Notes: generated from the sequence alone by a model not told the origin. A stretch of 64,000 nucleotides of DNA from Molossus alvarezi (GCA_037176705.1 CM073885.1:219988290-220052289), one strand, 5' to 3'; counted from the stretch's first letter, positions 12,211 through 26,236 are shown. Program-made: numbers and translations.

Positions 12211-13288
12211 CTCAAGTCCAATTTTAACTGGAGCTGAGATGGAACCATAGGGCATCCTCCCTTTGCTCTCTCTCTTCTCTCCATGAGGAAGATGCCCACC
12301 TGGAGAAAAGAAGAGAGGCAAAAAGAAGAACATGCTGCTTCTCACAGGAAATCCTTGACTGACCATTGGCCACGTCCCAGGATTTGGAGAAATTCTAGTC
12401 TCACAAACAGTCCAGTCCAAGAAGTAAGTTATACCTAAGTGAATGATCATTTTTATCAATACACACTCTTACATAACGACATCTTAAAGAGTATTGAACT
12501 GGTTTCGTATTCTCCTTTAAGGAAGGGAAAGTTGGTAGGAAGCTGGGAAACGCCCTTAGTTCCCATGCAAAAGGGAAAACACTGGAATGCAAAGTATCAA
12601 CCCAAACCACAACTATGAAGCCTGCATCAGGATGTTTTCAAGGCTAGGCATTGCTGGGGTAACTTCCATAATATAAATGTCTGAAGCATCTCATTACCAG
12701 TGAGGATCATGTTCTTTAAGAATGACTTGAACAACATTTGCTACTCTGCTTGTCATCTATACCATGAAATCCCAAGGTTGGAGCCAAGAAAACCCCCAAG
12801 GAAACTGTCTCACAGCAGCAGCAGAACAGAGAGAGCCAGGAAAACAAGAGGAACACTCAGGAGGAAAACCATCTGAGGAAAGAACTTGAGTGCAGCCCAG
12901 CTGGAAGCCAGGACTGAGAAGAAGGGGCATCCAGGGGCCAGCCCTCAAGCGACGAAGCCAGGGATATCAACTCTGCCGGCCAGACTGAGAGAGCCACCGG
13001 GAAGACACCACAAAATAACCAGAAAAGACCCTGGTTAATATTGAGTAGCTGCCCCAATTTCAAGCGCCATCTCCAAGTAACTCTCTCCAAAGACTGCCAA
13101 CAGAGGGGGAAATTCTGCTTTTCCAGATCCTTTCAAAAATAATGTGGTATAGGGATATTCCTAGGGGGTGGTAGGATTATAGGAAAATTTTACTTTCCAA
13201 TTGTTATGTTTCTGTAATGTTTGCGTTATTTACCCTCTCCCCCAACAATAAAACACCACCTCACACTTTAATAGAAAATGAGATTTTA

Positions 13289-13515
13289 GCCCTGGCGGGT
13301 TTGGCTCAGCGATTAGAGTGTTGGCACGAGGACCAAACAGTCATGGGTTCGATTCCAGTCAAAGGCACGAATCTTGGTTGCAGTTCAGTCCCCAGCCCTG
13401 GTCGGGGTTGTGCGGGAGGCAACCAGTGGATGTTTCTCTCTCTCTCCCCACTTCAAACTCTACCTAAAGATAAATGGAATATCCTCAGGAGAGGATTAAA
13501 AAACAAACAAACAAA
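13289..13515 (+). repeat. VES-type SINE, GAGGAT-tail subfamily
   Basis: Plus strand, head GCCCTGGCGGGTTTGGCTCA, tail ATCCTCAGGAGAGGATT followed by an A/C-rich (AAAC)n run. More diverged than its neighbours, and no clear target-site duplication. Confidence 0.9.
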
Positions 13516-13674
13516 ACCAATGATAAATAGTAAAATATTCTTTTTAAGAGGTAAGCCTGCAAAATTATATTGCAGCTAATAGGTGGCTATAGAATATATG
13601 AGGAAAATAGGAGTTTTTCTAATAACAGAACAAGTCACAGTGAAAGTGCTAAGAGTAAGCAGGAAAGCAGGCTA

Positions 13675-13830
13675 GTACAGCGGAAAGTGTTTGCTTCATG
13701 AAGCCAGAGGACTCAATGGCAGCACTGTGCAGCTGTGTGACCCAGGGTAAGTCATTTAACTTTTCAGCACTATCTCACAGGGCTGTTGGAAGAATTAATG
13801 TCTGACACACTTTACTTAGATGGCCTCTTC
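13675..13830 (+). repeat. MIR SINE
   Basis: Sense MIR text: GCTGTGTGACCCAGGGTAAG, then TCATTTAACTTTTC and a CACAGGGCTGTTGGAAGAAT segment. Confidence 0.75.
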
Positions 13831-14896
13831 CTTGCCCGTGACTTTAGTGACCAATCCACAGACTAACAGCTCCCCAGTCATAACCCCGCCTCCCTCCTGT
13901 ACCTCCGCAGCCCAGGCATCTCTCGGCCAGCATCTCCTAATGGGACTCGTCCTTTCCCATTCTCAACTCAAATCTGTCCGCCTCCCATTTTCTTAGGTCA
14001 ACTGGCAACATCTACTTCAACATGTTTGAGAGGCCCTAGAATAATATCAATTGGCATGACTATTGCTAGAAATCTGAATAAATTTACAGACCTCTGACCT
14101 CCTGCAGAAGGAAAAAGGCCCCTGCTTTAATCACACCCTCCACTGTCTTCTGAGTTGGACAGTCAAGGCTTCCTGTAAACACGATCCCAGGTCAGCGGCT
14201 CTCCTCTGCACCCAGATGCAATAACCACCCATCATACCTTTTTTGTGGTCAACCTTTCCCACCCAGCGCTTTTAACAGACATAACTGCATCCAGCCTACC
14301 AGCTAATTTCTATTTCTGAGCCCAGAAACCCATAACTTGGGTCTTCCTAACACTACCCCCACCCCTGCAATTAGACCTCATCCAAATTTGTATCTAGTAG
14401 GACGTTTCCCAGAAACCATATTTTCCAACCTCCTCATTCTCAGACAAGGAGGCAGGTGCAGGGACTGAAGGTCTTCCCTATGCACAGGCCGGGTGGAGAG
14501 AGAACCACGGCCGACACCCAGCGCCCTGGCGCCTGGACCACACGTCTCTCCATTACGCTTGGGCCGGCTTCAAAGACAAGAGTTCGTATTGGCTGCGGAG
14601 TGAAGCCTGATACCAAAGGCCTGAAACAGTGTTGCTTCAGTTCTCCTTACTCCCCCTGCCTCCAGTCTGTCTTTTGTGTCTTCTCTACATCCCACCTTCT
14701 CATAAAACAGTAAGTGTCACACTTCCTCCAAAAGCTTGCTGGTCTGTCTCTGATCAGTGTTCACCTCCGTCCCATTGGATATCCGATTTCTCACATAATA
14801 ATTAGAAAAAATACTGTTTCAAATGAGTACCCAGACATGGGTATCTGAAGTGAACAGAGCCCCAGCTCTGCTCACACCCCTGCACCCTGGGAGGCT

Positions 14897-14922
14897 GGGG
14901 GAGGGGGGAGGGGAGGTTGGGG
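14897..14922 (+). other. G-quadruplex-forming tract
   Basis: The plus strand reads G5-A-G6-A-G4-AGGTT-G4, four G-runs with short loops. It lies in the non-template (plus) sense relative to SEPTIN11 transcription, so the pre-mRNA carries the C-rich complement. Confidence 0.6.
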
Positions 14923-16325
14923 TTATTAGTAAAACAGCCTTTCAACAAACAACCACACCAACACTGTAAAATGTGGGAGCACTTTTTTCTTACAGACAGG
15001 ATGTTTTTCTAAAAGTCAGTGTAAAAACTGGGCGGTTAAATCTCACTGGATGCTGAGAATGAACAACACAACACAAAAGACATTTTCTTAAGTTTCCAAA
15101 GACCAGTCTTGCTGTCGAGTCCAAGCGACAAAGGCTGTGACTGCCTAACGTTATGAAGTGCGGATCAGCAGAAGTCCCCTGCTTGGGCATGACAGGGCCC
15201 ACGTGTGCATTCCAGGGACTCGCACACATTCCGCAGCACTCAGAAGGCAGGGGTGGGCGGGAAGCAATGTGACAAGCAGGCAAGAAGTATGTATAAAGGC
15301 ACGATCAGATTAGAAACAGATGCTACAGCTGCTCACTCACATCCCTCCATCACAGAGATGCTGAGAAGCCCTTCCCGGGGAGCTAGGAGAGCTAATGAGC
15401 CAGCCATGGAGGAGGATCACTACTCAGTTCAAAGCTCTCTGGCTTTCCAGTGGATCCCAATAACCCGAGTCCATTTCAAACACAGCATCATCTTGCAGAG
15501 GAGAAAAACCACCCAAAGTCTCACAGTTGCTCATTTGGACCCTTTCTGTCCCATCTGCCCTGCCTTTACAGTGTGGTCTACCTTTCAGCAAGCATGTTCA
15601 AACAGTGATGAATAGGAGGTCAAAGATAGTTAAGGGTCCCATTTCAGTTGGCAGTTTTTCCCTCAACTTTTTATGTACAGTTTGACTCTCATATTGACCC
15701 ATCAATTCCTCAGTGCTTCCTATCTGAGAAATATTGTGGCTTAGTCCCTGCATTTCTAGGCACTAAATGCATTCATCATCGAGGAATGAAACATGGATAG
15801 GACATTTCCTTCCCTGTGCCACCATTTCCTTCAACAGATATAAATTAGCTACTTCCTTTGGGAAAGATGTTGTTTATTTCTGTCCCTTTCTGAAAATGGA
15901 AGGAGCTTTTACTGACTGCAATGACCTTGTAATGATAGTCTCCTAAAAAAAAGAAAAAAATCCAAATCAGCTTTCAGGCATCCATAAAAAAGCACCAGGG
16001 ATGTTGCTGTCAGTCACAACCTGGCCACTTTCTCCTCCCAAGGCTAAGATCTCAGTTCCTCAGCCAGGCTGATCTGGAACATCTTTGAGTGCAGAGGTGC
16101 ATGTCTAGCACCTGAAAACTGAGGGACCACACCAAAAAATGACCAAAGACATGGTAAATACATTCTTAGGAAATAAACATACAAAATTACATTTATTACC
16201 ACTCTGTCAATATTACTAAACAATCCTGGTGAAAATACTCTAGTCTTCCTAAAACAAGAGTTGCACTACATCCTAATCTCAGCCCTGGATGAAACACTAA
16301 GGGGTGGAACAGAGGTTGCTGACAT

Positions 16326-16921
16326 AAATTTGGGGCATGTCTTAGTTTCCTATAGCCACATAACAATTACTGCAAACTTGGTGGCTGGAACAATGCCCTT
16401 CATTAGCTCGTTCTACAGCTCAGAGGTCTGGGGGTGGCACGGCTGGGTTCTCCGCTCAGGTTATCACCAGGCTGAAAGCAAGGTGCTGGACAGGCTGAGT
16501 TCTCAGCTGAAAGCTCGGAGGGAATTTCCACACCCAAGCCCATTTAGGTTGTTGGCCGAATTCAGTTCCTTGCAGCTGTAGGACTGAGGTCTTCCTCTCC
16601 TTGCTGGCTGTCAGCCGCAGGCGGCACTCAGCTCCCAGAGGTCACCCACAGTTACCAGCCACACGTCCACCTCATCTTCAACGGCAGCAACAGAGAATCC
16701 CTCGTGCCCCTCTACATTTCAAATCTCCTTCTTCAGGAAGGGCCTTATTCCTCTGAAGGGACTGATTATGTCAGGTCCAGACAGGATGATCATATCTTAA
16801 AGTCAACCATGCCAGAACAGAACCCTGTCAAACTCCTCAGAATTCCAGGACTTAGACAGGGCGTGCTCACCAGGGGGCTAGGGTCTTGGGGTCATCTTAG
16901 GATCCTGCCTACCACAGTTTG
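16326..16921 (-). repeat. MLT1-type (ERVL-MaLR) LTR, near full length
   Basis: On the plus strand it reads CTTAGTTTCCTATAGCCACA...CTGCAAACTTGGTGGCTGGA, and near the end AGGATCCTGCCTACCACA. This is the complement of an MLT1 LTR, which starts TGTGGTAGGCAG on the minus strand. It is an old solo LTR with no viral genes attached. Confidence 0.75.
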
Positions 16922-19739
16922 CATTATAATATTCCTGTGTACTCTGTGTAACCTAAGTATAGAATATAATAATGAGTATTAGCATTTCCCTAACAAAACA
17001 AAACACGACTAAGTCTCCAGGTGGAAAAAAGACAGAAAGTAGTAAAAGCATAGAAAACAAAATCTCTCTAGTTACCAAGGCATTTCCACACGTTTATACC
17101 AAACTTAACGAGGCAGCTAACAACTAACTAGCTAGAGAATCGCTTTGCCTTTGGACGAAGTCTTCCAATAATGAAAGTAAACTGCAAATATTTAGGTGGG
17201 TCCTGAGGAATAAGAATTCTAGGAAATGCAAAAGCTTCCAAAGGAACTTAAGCCTTCTTAGGGAGAAATGTCATTGAGATAAAACAGAAGACAAATGCAA
17301 GATGTTTGACGATGAAACACAGTACAGAGGTTATCAGGGTGGAACAATGGAGAACAGGGACCAGAGCAGACGAGGAAGGCTTTCTGAGAGGGAGTCAGAT
17401 CTGACCAAGGCCCAGGATCAGGTAAAAGGAGATCTGGATAGCTGCAGAGAGGGAATGGGGATGGGAGGACAGGAAGGAGGAGAGCGTGTCAGGGAGGCAA
17501 CCAGAAGAGAAAGGTCTAAAGGGTATGGACATCACTGAACTGGAAACACTGGAGAAAAATTAAGTAAAGAGGACATAAGATTTTAAAACTGGTTCACATT
17601 TCAGTTTACTGGGAACATTCCTTCAAATGAAGCAAGCTGGTGACACACATGGAAGTAATACACAACTGCACACTGGCGTGCTCGGATCTGTCGCTGGGGG
17701 TCCCAGTGCGGAGTGAAGGAAGACATGTAGGCGCAGTCCCTGAGCAGTCACACCATGAAAGACTTTTCTGTTTACTACCACCCGGGGCACTTACTTATGA
17801 ACCTATCTTCCCACCAGAGCAGCAGCCCAAAGGATCTTGAGTATAGAATTGCCTTTTAGCCAAGGTTTTTTTAGCCCAGATCACCAGCCTGGGGAACGAT
17901 CCAAATGGCTAAGCTATTTGATGCAAACTTCCTTCACAGCATAAAAAACAAAATGCGTATCTTGCAGAGAACCTCACAGACCGACTCCATTAGTTATGGC
18001 TACAATTTCTGCCATTCGAATCAAGCGAAAGCTTTCTTATTTCTTCCTTACTTTATTCTTGTACAAAAAATAGAACTAATCAACTTCTAAACAAATAAAT
18101 GCTCCCATTAAAACAGACAGTTTTCTGCTTAAGAAGGCTGCGCACTGCTGAAGCTTCCCTCCAGCTGCACGAGAAAATGGGGTTAGGGGTTTTCTCACAC
18201 ATATTGATGTGCTTAGAAAAGCAGACCCAAGAGGCCATATTACAATTTTCCTCTATCCTCAAATGTTTCCTATTGATGGATGATTTTAGATGCTGGCTTT
18301 CTTGTCCAGATCAGCTAATGCAAAACAAACCGTCTTTTCACATGCTGTCACAAGAATGTTCCCACAGTCCCCTCCACCCCCCACGTCCCTTAAAGAGGCA
18401 TTTCATTATCATTATTATCATGATATTTCTGAATAATCAAGTAGGGGCTAAGTAGGACACTGGGAAAACTCTACTATATAAAACAATCTGTTATAAAATC
18501 CCAGCAGCTCTCAAAAGTAGATAATAAAATCTGCAGCAAACAGCAGAGGTTACATTTTCATGCATGCTGTTCCCACAAAGCACAGACTTCTCACTGGGGG
18601 GAGGGGGGTCCGGTTCTACCTCAGCGCTCCTAGATTAATAGATTAAGAGTTATGGGATATGTGAATGGGAATATGTTTCTGACAGCCTTTGACAGCATGA
18701 TTACAGGGAAGCATTAAGCTGAAATCGAAACTTGAAAGATTATAGCTTGGCAAGAGATCCTTGCTGTAATTCATACATTCTGCAAGGAGGAGAAACTGAG
18801 AAAGCTAAATGAGACCCAGGGCGAATGAAAGAACAGAATTAGCAAAAGTCTAAGGCACTGATCCAAGTAGCTGTCATTAAACTCTTCCAAAGCTCAATGG
18901 TCCTTTAGAATAATTATTATTCAAATAGGAAAAATGAAGGGCAGGTGGGAGGAAATAAATGATAATTACAAGGAAGAACAACTTTGGCCACTTGGATTTG
19001 AGAAAAATCCAGGCCTCAAATCCCTCCCACATAGAGAGGGTCAGGCCACATATCTTACTGAAATCATGGCTACACAGAGTTAAACCCCCTTGGCCACAAC
19101 TGCACCAACTGCACATACTGAGGTTGGTTATCACCAGGAGCAGGTTTTGTACAATGTGGCAACTACAATCACCAATGTAAGGAACCAAGGCCTGGCAGCT
19201 CTCCGCCAGGCTGCTCAGTCCAACCTCCTTACACACTCTTTAACCCAGATATTAGTAATTTGGAAGACAGTGTGACAGTCACAATTATCTGGCTGCTCGC
19301 CTACACAGGAACAATCACTGTGAAACCAGGTGTGACGGACAGAGAAATCCGTGCACCTCTCCTCGTTGAGAGCAGGATACTAACAAATGTTCCTCACATT
19401 TCACCTCATATTTTGGGACCAAGGTGGAAAGTAAATTGTTATCTTTTAAAAGTATCAATTCAACGTTGCCTGAAGTACCTGAACAACAAAGGTTAAATAA
19501 AATACTCAGAGCAGGGACAAGAAGGAACAAGCTCTATCTCTTCGTTAGCCAGAGAAGTAAAAAGACGGGTTGAACATTTCCCTTGACCAATCAATCAGAA
19601 AGCAATCATTGAACATCTAAGTAAAAACCACAATGCTAAGTGCAGTTTAGCAAAAAAGGACAAGATGCTCCAAGACTGCCACACTCAGTCTGCCCTTCAA
19701 ACGTGTCCATGCTTTCCTCCTGCCACCACAATGATCACA

Positions 19740-20212
19740 TAGACAATAGTTTACTGGGTATTTCTGCGCCAAGTGCCATTCCTGGACCTTTAAAAAAAAA
19801 TCTTCCGCCCTGGCCAGTTTGGCTCAGCGGTTAGAGCGTTGGCCTGAGGTCCTGAGAGACCCGGGTTCGGTTCCCGCTAAGGGCGTGTACCTCAGTTGCA
19901 GTTTGTCCCCGGCCCTGGTCGGTTGTACAGGTGGCAGCCACTCGATGTGTTCCTTTCACATCGATGTTTCTCTCTCTCTCTCTGTTCCTCTCTCTCCCTC
20001 CCACTCTACCTGAACAAAAAATGGAAAAATGTCCTCGGGTGAGGATAAAAAAAAAAAAAAAAAATCTTCCCATTTAACCCTGCTAACCCTGTGAGGCAGA
20101 TATTATTGGCTCCATTTTACAGATGAAGAAACCAACGCTTAAGTAAATGGCAGCGCCAGCATTCAAACCAGTTTTGCCAGATTCCAAGTCTATCACCACC
20201 CATACCTTAAGC
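19740..20212 (-). repeat. MIR SINE interrupted by a younger SINE
   Basis: The two antisense MIR halves are 19,740-19,806 (TTACTGGGTATTTCTGCGCC...) and about 20,065-20,212 (CCATTTTACAGATGAAGAAA...CATTCAAACCAG). The VES copy at 19,807-20,064 splits them, so the insertion order is clear: MIR first, VES later. Confidence 0.75.
19807..20064 (+). repeat. VES-type SINE, GAGGAT-tail subfamily
   Basis: Full-length plus-strand copy with head GCCCTGGCCAGTTTGGCTCA and a long A-tail (20,046-20,064). It is flanked by AAAAAAAATCTTCC on both sides. It is inserted into an MIR. Confidence 0.95.
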
Positions 20213-20249
20213 TGGACAATTGATTCTCTTCAAAGCATACTCACCTCTG

Positions 20250-20475
20250 CACAGAGAAGGCCTCCATCCTCAACTCTCCCTGCCAAATCCTATTCATTCT
20301 TCAAATTCCAGGCAAAATGCCATCTTCTTCACTAAGCCTTCCCTGTTTCCTAAAATTAAACACCATTGCTCTGTATTTTACAAATATTCGCTGTATTTGG
20401 GCCACTTGTCATATTCTGCACCTAGCAGTACACTTAGGCCCCCAGAATAATGTAAATTTCTTGAGGACAAGAAAT
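20250..20475. repeat. Possible L2 LINE 3'-region fragment
   Basis: The pattern TTCAAATTCCAGGCAAAATG, then AAGCCTTCCCTG, then TTTCTTGAGGACAAGAAA matches the order of text in the L2 3' region. It is strongly diverged. Confidence 0.45.
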
Positions 20476-20844
20476 TATCAAATAAACTCAAAAGACTCTG
20501 GAGGTGTTGGCTAAACATAAACAAGAAAGACTTATTCAAGGGTCTTAGGGTTTGCAAATCAGAATCACAACTAGACGAAAGCCCAGAACTGTCACAAAGA
20601 AGAAAGAAAAGTTACGAGTTCTTAGAGTAAAAAGCACCTTCTTGAGAAGAATCAGTTCTGCATTCTTAGCTCTAGGATTGGTCCAGGATGGTTATTAGTC
20701 AGAATGTCAGGAAGTCTGGATGATGGATGCCACATGGTCTGAACATGTGAGTCCTTCTGGGAGTGAATCAGAGGATTCTCTGGAGGTCTGATATATATAC
20801 AGGTATTGACCCAGGTCTGGAAAGTTCAAAAATCGACATTCTCA

Positions 20845-21088
20845 GCCCTGGCTGGCTTGGCTGAACAGAGCATCGGCCCTCGGACAGAAGAGTGTCGGGT
20901 TTGGTTCCCAGTCAAAGGCACATACCTGGGTTGCAGGTTCAATCCCCAGCCCCAGTTGGGGTCATGCAGGAGACAGCCAATCAGTGAATCTCTCTCACAT
21001 GTTTCTCTCTCTCTCCCTCCCTCCATCCCTCCCTTCTACTCTATCTAAAAATCAATGAAAAATATCCCCAGGTGAGGATTAACAATAA
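20845..21088 (+). repeat. VES-type SINE, GAGGAT-tail subfamily
   Basis: Plus strand, head GCCCTGGCTGGCTTGGCTGA, tail CCCCAGGTGAGGATT. Flanks AATCGACATTC and AATCTACATTC form an approximate target-site duplication, so this is a moderately old copy. Confidence 0.92.
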
Positions 21089-21708
21089 AACAATCTACAT
21101 TCCCAGGCTAGTTAAAACAAGAATAGAATTGTTTCCCCATACCTCAACTTACTTGATTTTATAATTTAGCAGCTTGACTGCAGTGACTCCAGGTTGTTTC
21201 TTCACTCTATTCCTCAAAACCTATCTTACTCATCTTACTTTGAATTTGACTTACCACAAGGTCATATGCAGCCACTGCTGTATGTGCAGGATGAATGAAT
21301 ACAGAGACTCAGTTCTCACAGTGAACAGTCTGCCCCCCCTCCCCCGCCCATTGAAAACTGCCTTACAGAAGGGAGAATTCATTATGAGCTAAAATGCCCA
21401 AGGAGTGTTTGATGGGAGGATGTGAGGTTTAAGAGGCCCTGTAGAATGGAGCAGACAGTGCTAAGCAGCACACTTCAGTATGATCCCTTCCCGGTACTTA
21501 GTGGCAACCAACTTGGCCTAGTTAGAGGTCAAACATAACAGCACTTGCTCTCAGGAAAATTATTCTGCTAAAGTTATTATGTATGCATGTATTTATGTAT
21601 TAATGAATACAGAGTCATGCACCACATAATGATATCTCAGTCAATGACGGATGGCATATCTGATGATGGTCCCATAGATTATAACGGAATCAAAAAATTC
21701 CTATTACC

Positions 21709-21943
21709 ACCCTGTCAGGTTTGGCTCAGCGGTAGAGCATCGGCCCATGGACCAAAGAGTCACAGGTTCAATTCTGGTCATGGGCCTGTACCTCGGTTGC
21801 GGTTCGTCCCGGCCCTGGTCAGGGGTCGTGCAGGAGGCAACCAATCGATGTGTCTCTCTCACAACAATGTTTCTCTCTCTCTCTCTCCCACTCTATCTGA
21901 AGATAAAATGGAAAAAAGTATCCTTGGGTGAGGATTTTTTTAA
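21709..21943 (+). repeat. VES-type SINE, GAGGAT-tail subfamily
   Basis: Plus strand, slightly 5'-trimmed head (CCCTGTCAGGTTTGGCTCAG) and tail ATCCTTGGGTGAGGAT. Flanks AAAATTCCTATTACC and AAAATCCCTATCACC are a diverged target-site duplication. Confidence 0.92.
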
Positions 21944-22531
21944 AAAATCCCTATCACCCAGTAAAGTCATAGACATTGACTGTCTTAGAGCAATGCATTA
22001 CACAAAGGCTTGGCATTGTGTTACAGCTGCCTTCAGGATCCAGTACAAATTTGTACAGATTTGTAGCCTAGGAACTATAGGGGAACAAAATTTGTCACCT
22101 GAAAATATGTCTCTTTGGCATAAGGATTATTTTAGGCTGGTCATTTTTTAAAAAAAACAACAGCATACCTGGGAGAAGCTCTGAAAACCAAGTGGAAGTT
22201 ACCCTTTGTAACTTTGCCATTTGTAAAAGAAAAATCTCCATTTGTGAGGTGTATCCCTCCCTGTACAAAATAGAAGGGGATGATCTTATCTCTAGAAACT
22301 CTTACCAATGCAGAAGACACCTATTTGTATCTACATAACGATCTTACCCTATTTACTGTGCTTTTCAGGGTAACCTCTCATAACTGACTCCTCCCACCCC
22401 CATCCTTTGTCTTCAGCTGAAGATGGTATTTAAGGTGGTGGCTTCAGACATATTAAAGAATTCCTCAGTTTTCCTGAGTCTTTCCCTTGTATGCATGTTA
22501 TTAAACTTTGTTTTTCCCCTGCTAATCTTTT

Positions 22532-22780
22532 TTTTTTTTTTTATCCTCATCCGAGGATATTTTTCCATTTTTTGTACAGACAGAGTGGGAGGGAGAGAGA
22601 GGAAGGGAGAGAGAGAGAAACATCGACGCGAAGGGACACATAGAGTGGCTGCCACCCGCACGACCAACCAGGGCCGGGGACAAACTGCAACCGAAGTACG
22701 TGCCCTTAGCGGGAACCGAACCCGGGTCTCTCCGGACCGCAGGCCGACGCTCTAACCGCTGAGCCAAACTGGCCAGGGCT
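22532..22780 (-). repeat. VES-type SINE, GAGGAT-tail subfamily
   Basis: Full-length, minus strand. It is flanked by a perfect 14-bp duplication, CCTGCTAATCTTTT, at 22,518-22,531 and 22,781-22,794. Confidence 0.96.
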
Positions 22781-23001
22781 CCTGCTAATCTTTTATTACA
22801 GGGATATCTCAGCAAGAACCCAGAAGGATAGAGGGGAAAGTATTTTCCTCCCTTACAGAGCATTGGCTATATAGCCTAGGTGTGTAGTGGGCTATACCAT
22901 CTAAATTTGTGAACATGAACTCTATGATATTCACACAACAATGAAATCACCTAGAATGCATTTCTCAGAACACATCCCTGTTATTAAGCTGTACAAGATC
23001 C

Positions 23002-23026
23002 TGTGTGTGTGTGTGTGTGTGTGTGT
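23002..23026. repeat. (TG)n microsatellite
   Basis: About twelve TG dinucleotides followed by a CACACGCGCGC alternating purine-pyrimidine stretch, which could adopt Z-DNA. Confidence 0.9.
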
Positions 23027-23054
23027 CTGTGCACACGCGCGCATGCAAGTACAC

Positions 23055-23275
23055 ACTAATTCATTCCAGGCACCATCCTGGGTACTTTACATTGAACTCA
23101 AGTAACTCTCACCATCACCTCTGAGGTAGGTACTATTATTATTCCCATTTTATAGTTCAAGGCAACTGAAGATCAGAAATTGAGCTGCTCAGGGTCATGC
23201 AGCAAGTAAGTGGTGGTTCAAAGTGAGGCAGTCTGCCTTCAAATCCCTTGCCACTATACTAGTAAGGCCTGAGAG
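23055..23275 (-). repeat. MIR SINE
   Basis: Antisense MIR: CCAGGCACCATCCTGGGTAC, then GAGGTAGGTACTATTATTAT, TCCCATTTTATAG, then GGTCATGCAGCAAGTAAGTG. Confidence 0.85.
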
Positions 23276-26236
23276 CCTAGAAAAGCTACTTCGAGTCAAT
23301 CTTTTATGAACCACTGAGAGATATATGTGTTTGGTCATCAAGGGACACCACACACGAGTGAATTGTACTACAGGGGTCACCATCTCCCAAGGTGGGAAGC
23401 AGTTGGAGAGGTAGCTGTGCCATGCACACAGGCCCTAAGTCACCATGCAGGAACACCTACGCAAAGGAAAGTGGAGCAAGACGGAGAAGCGATGCATTTC
23501 TACCACCAACTGCCGGAGTGGATTTCTTCTATTTCTCACACAGAAGGAGTCTAACCTACAGATCACAGATTCAAGTTGAGCAGCCTACAGCCATCACTTA
23601 CTCTCACTCATGTAAAATGCAAAGATTATCAAGGCTCCTTTCTTATTTACTCTGCCAAAGCCATAAAAACCAGTTTCAGAGAAAAATGAACCAAAGCTCA
23701 CACAGAAGGTGTGAGGACCGTGCAGCAGAGATAAAGACAGGAGGCAGGTAGCGGTCCTGACTGCTTAAAACCACACGACTAAGTAACAGAAACTCCTATC
23801 CCGCCTCCTTTGCTTCTTACAGACCACTGAGGAACAAACCCACATGTGGTTGCACGCCCCCCCAAAAAAACCCCAAAACTCAGAAGGGCTAGAGAAGAAG
23901 AAACATTTTCTGTACCCCTACCTACTACTATGTGCAAAGAACTAGGAAGTCATTTTTATCAACTTAATTATTCTAATAAACCCTTTGGGATGTGAGAACA
24001 TCCCCAGATTCATTCCCTCATTCTATTTAGAGGAGAATGCTAAAGGAATTTATCACCCAGATATTTGAGTTTAGACTAAAGAGAAAATAAAGATCTGGTT
24101 CACTGATGAGACACTAGTATCCACTTTTTTTGAGCCGATATTAAAAAATAAACCTTTAAAGTTAGTAATATTTTCATCTGCAGGGAAACTAACATTCACA
24201 ATTCTAGAGCCTACCCTGAGCTAGGCAGTGGCTGGCAACGTCACCTCGGTTTCGCTCAGTGGGACTTACTGAGACGCCCATTTTGGGAGGCATTTCAATT
24301 GCGTTCACATTCCTTACATGCATTTTTCTACAGCCTTGAAACTTGGGACCAATGTTTAAAACATTAGCCATTGTGGCACCAACACAAAATACGTTTTTCT
24401 TATTCCTAACAATCCATGAGGAAATTACAACTAGTTTATTCAGTCACGTGCAAACATATTGGGGAGGTCACCCCTTTAGGCAATAATATTTCTGTAAGTG
24501 TGACAAGTGTCAAAGTATTCTAAAACCAAACTTTAATAAATTTAAAGGCACATATTATTTAATACCATTTTCTTCTCCTCTAATAAAAATTGGAATTTCT
24601 TCCTCTGGGGCTTTTTTCCTATGGTCCAAATTTCTTTCCCACCAAATGTTTTTTGTTTGTTTGTTTGTTTTTAGAATACTGTGCTCTTCTATCGCATTGC
24701 GTATCCCATTGTGTAGCTGCAGTAATCCACCTTAAAACAAATCAGCACAAACACATACACAGAACTCCTTCAACCCTTACATTCCACAGCGAAAATTCCT
24801 CCAGGGCTTCCAACCTTATTTCTGCTTTAAATGACAGGCACTACCCTTTCCCCGGGCTTCGGTTTCACCATCTGCAACACAGATGGGGAGAGGGGTTCTG
24901 GAGAAAGGGCACAGGAACAATCTCTAGTTCTTAAATTATGGGAGTCAATCATTCACAATGGGTGAGAGAAGAAAAGCTGCCAGAGCCTATGTTCGAGGGG
25001 AAGTGAAACCTTACTCGAAGTATTCCGTCATCAAAGCAGTGTAAAACACTTGAGCCAAATGAGAAGGCCCAACAGACAGGGGAATGGCTCCAAATGCAAG
25101 TCAAATAGTGGGTGACTCTGTCTAAGAAGCACTACTTAGTATATTTCTAAGACCACAAAACCAGCCTATTATCTAACAGAAAGCAAAACAACCAACCAGC
25201 CCTTATGGGCCTGGATAATTGTAACACAGAAGGCTTAGGGGTGGGAGGTCACTGTCACTAGACCATTCCCACCCCAAGAGAACTCATGATTCTAGCCCCA
25301 TATTTGGGCTTGAGTCTCCAATTTGGTTTATTCACTCAACGTCAAGAGAATCACAAGCCTCAGATTCTACTTTAACATAAGTACAGTGAAAAACAACGGT
25401 GACTGATACAGTAAAAAATCACGTATCCAAAAAGGTGGTTTTTAGACCTGGAAAGATTCAAAAGCTCCAAGCCAAAAAAGCAGACAAGATTGGATGAGAA
25501 AAAAGAAAAAGAAAAAACCAGATTCATTACTTTCCTCAGTATGAGACAGACACCAGAGCTCTCTTTAACCACGAGTGTCTATAACATATCCTTACCATGT
25601 AAAGGAAATAGAACAAACACCCATATACCCAGCACCCAGCCCAGAAACAGAATATTATCAAAAGCTCTGAAGATCCAGAGTACCCAACCTGATGGCAGCC
25701 CTTTCCCTCATGCCCACCACCAGAGCAAACACTCTCCTGAATTTGCAGTAAATCACTTTTTTGTTTTTCTTTTTAGTGTTTCCTTACACTCCACCCTCAG
25801 TACACTGAGTCCTGATGTCAAAATAATAGAAATGCCCAATTCCTTCTCCATGCCATCTATCTAGAAACTCAATGCTCGTCCCTAGAGAGAAATGAGTGGG
25901 GATGCAGAGGCGGGGAGAGTTGCTTTCAAGGGGTAAAGTGTGGTCAGAGGTTCCCCAGGACCTCAGGAAGCTCTTCCAACCACATAGCTGTGAGACTGGA
26001 TGTGTTTCATGTACTTCAACCAAAACCATACATTGCATCAGAGTGAAGGAGAGGCAGCTCTGAAGACCCAGCTGTCTTCTATTAAGTCAGACATTAAAAA
26101 GATTCACAACAATGTAAAACAATGTATATCTCAATAATGTTTTGAAACATTATTTTATATTTCATAAAACGGTTATTTATGCTAACATGTAATGAGATTA
26201 TTATTCCTAATGAATTAATAAGGAAATATTTATTTT

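Noticed and set aside
15205..15615. 136-codon plus-strand frame in intron 1
   Set aside because: No recognisable domain, no flanking splice signals that make a consistent exon, and the composition is ordinary for the region.
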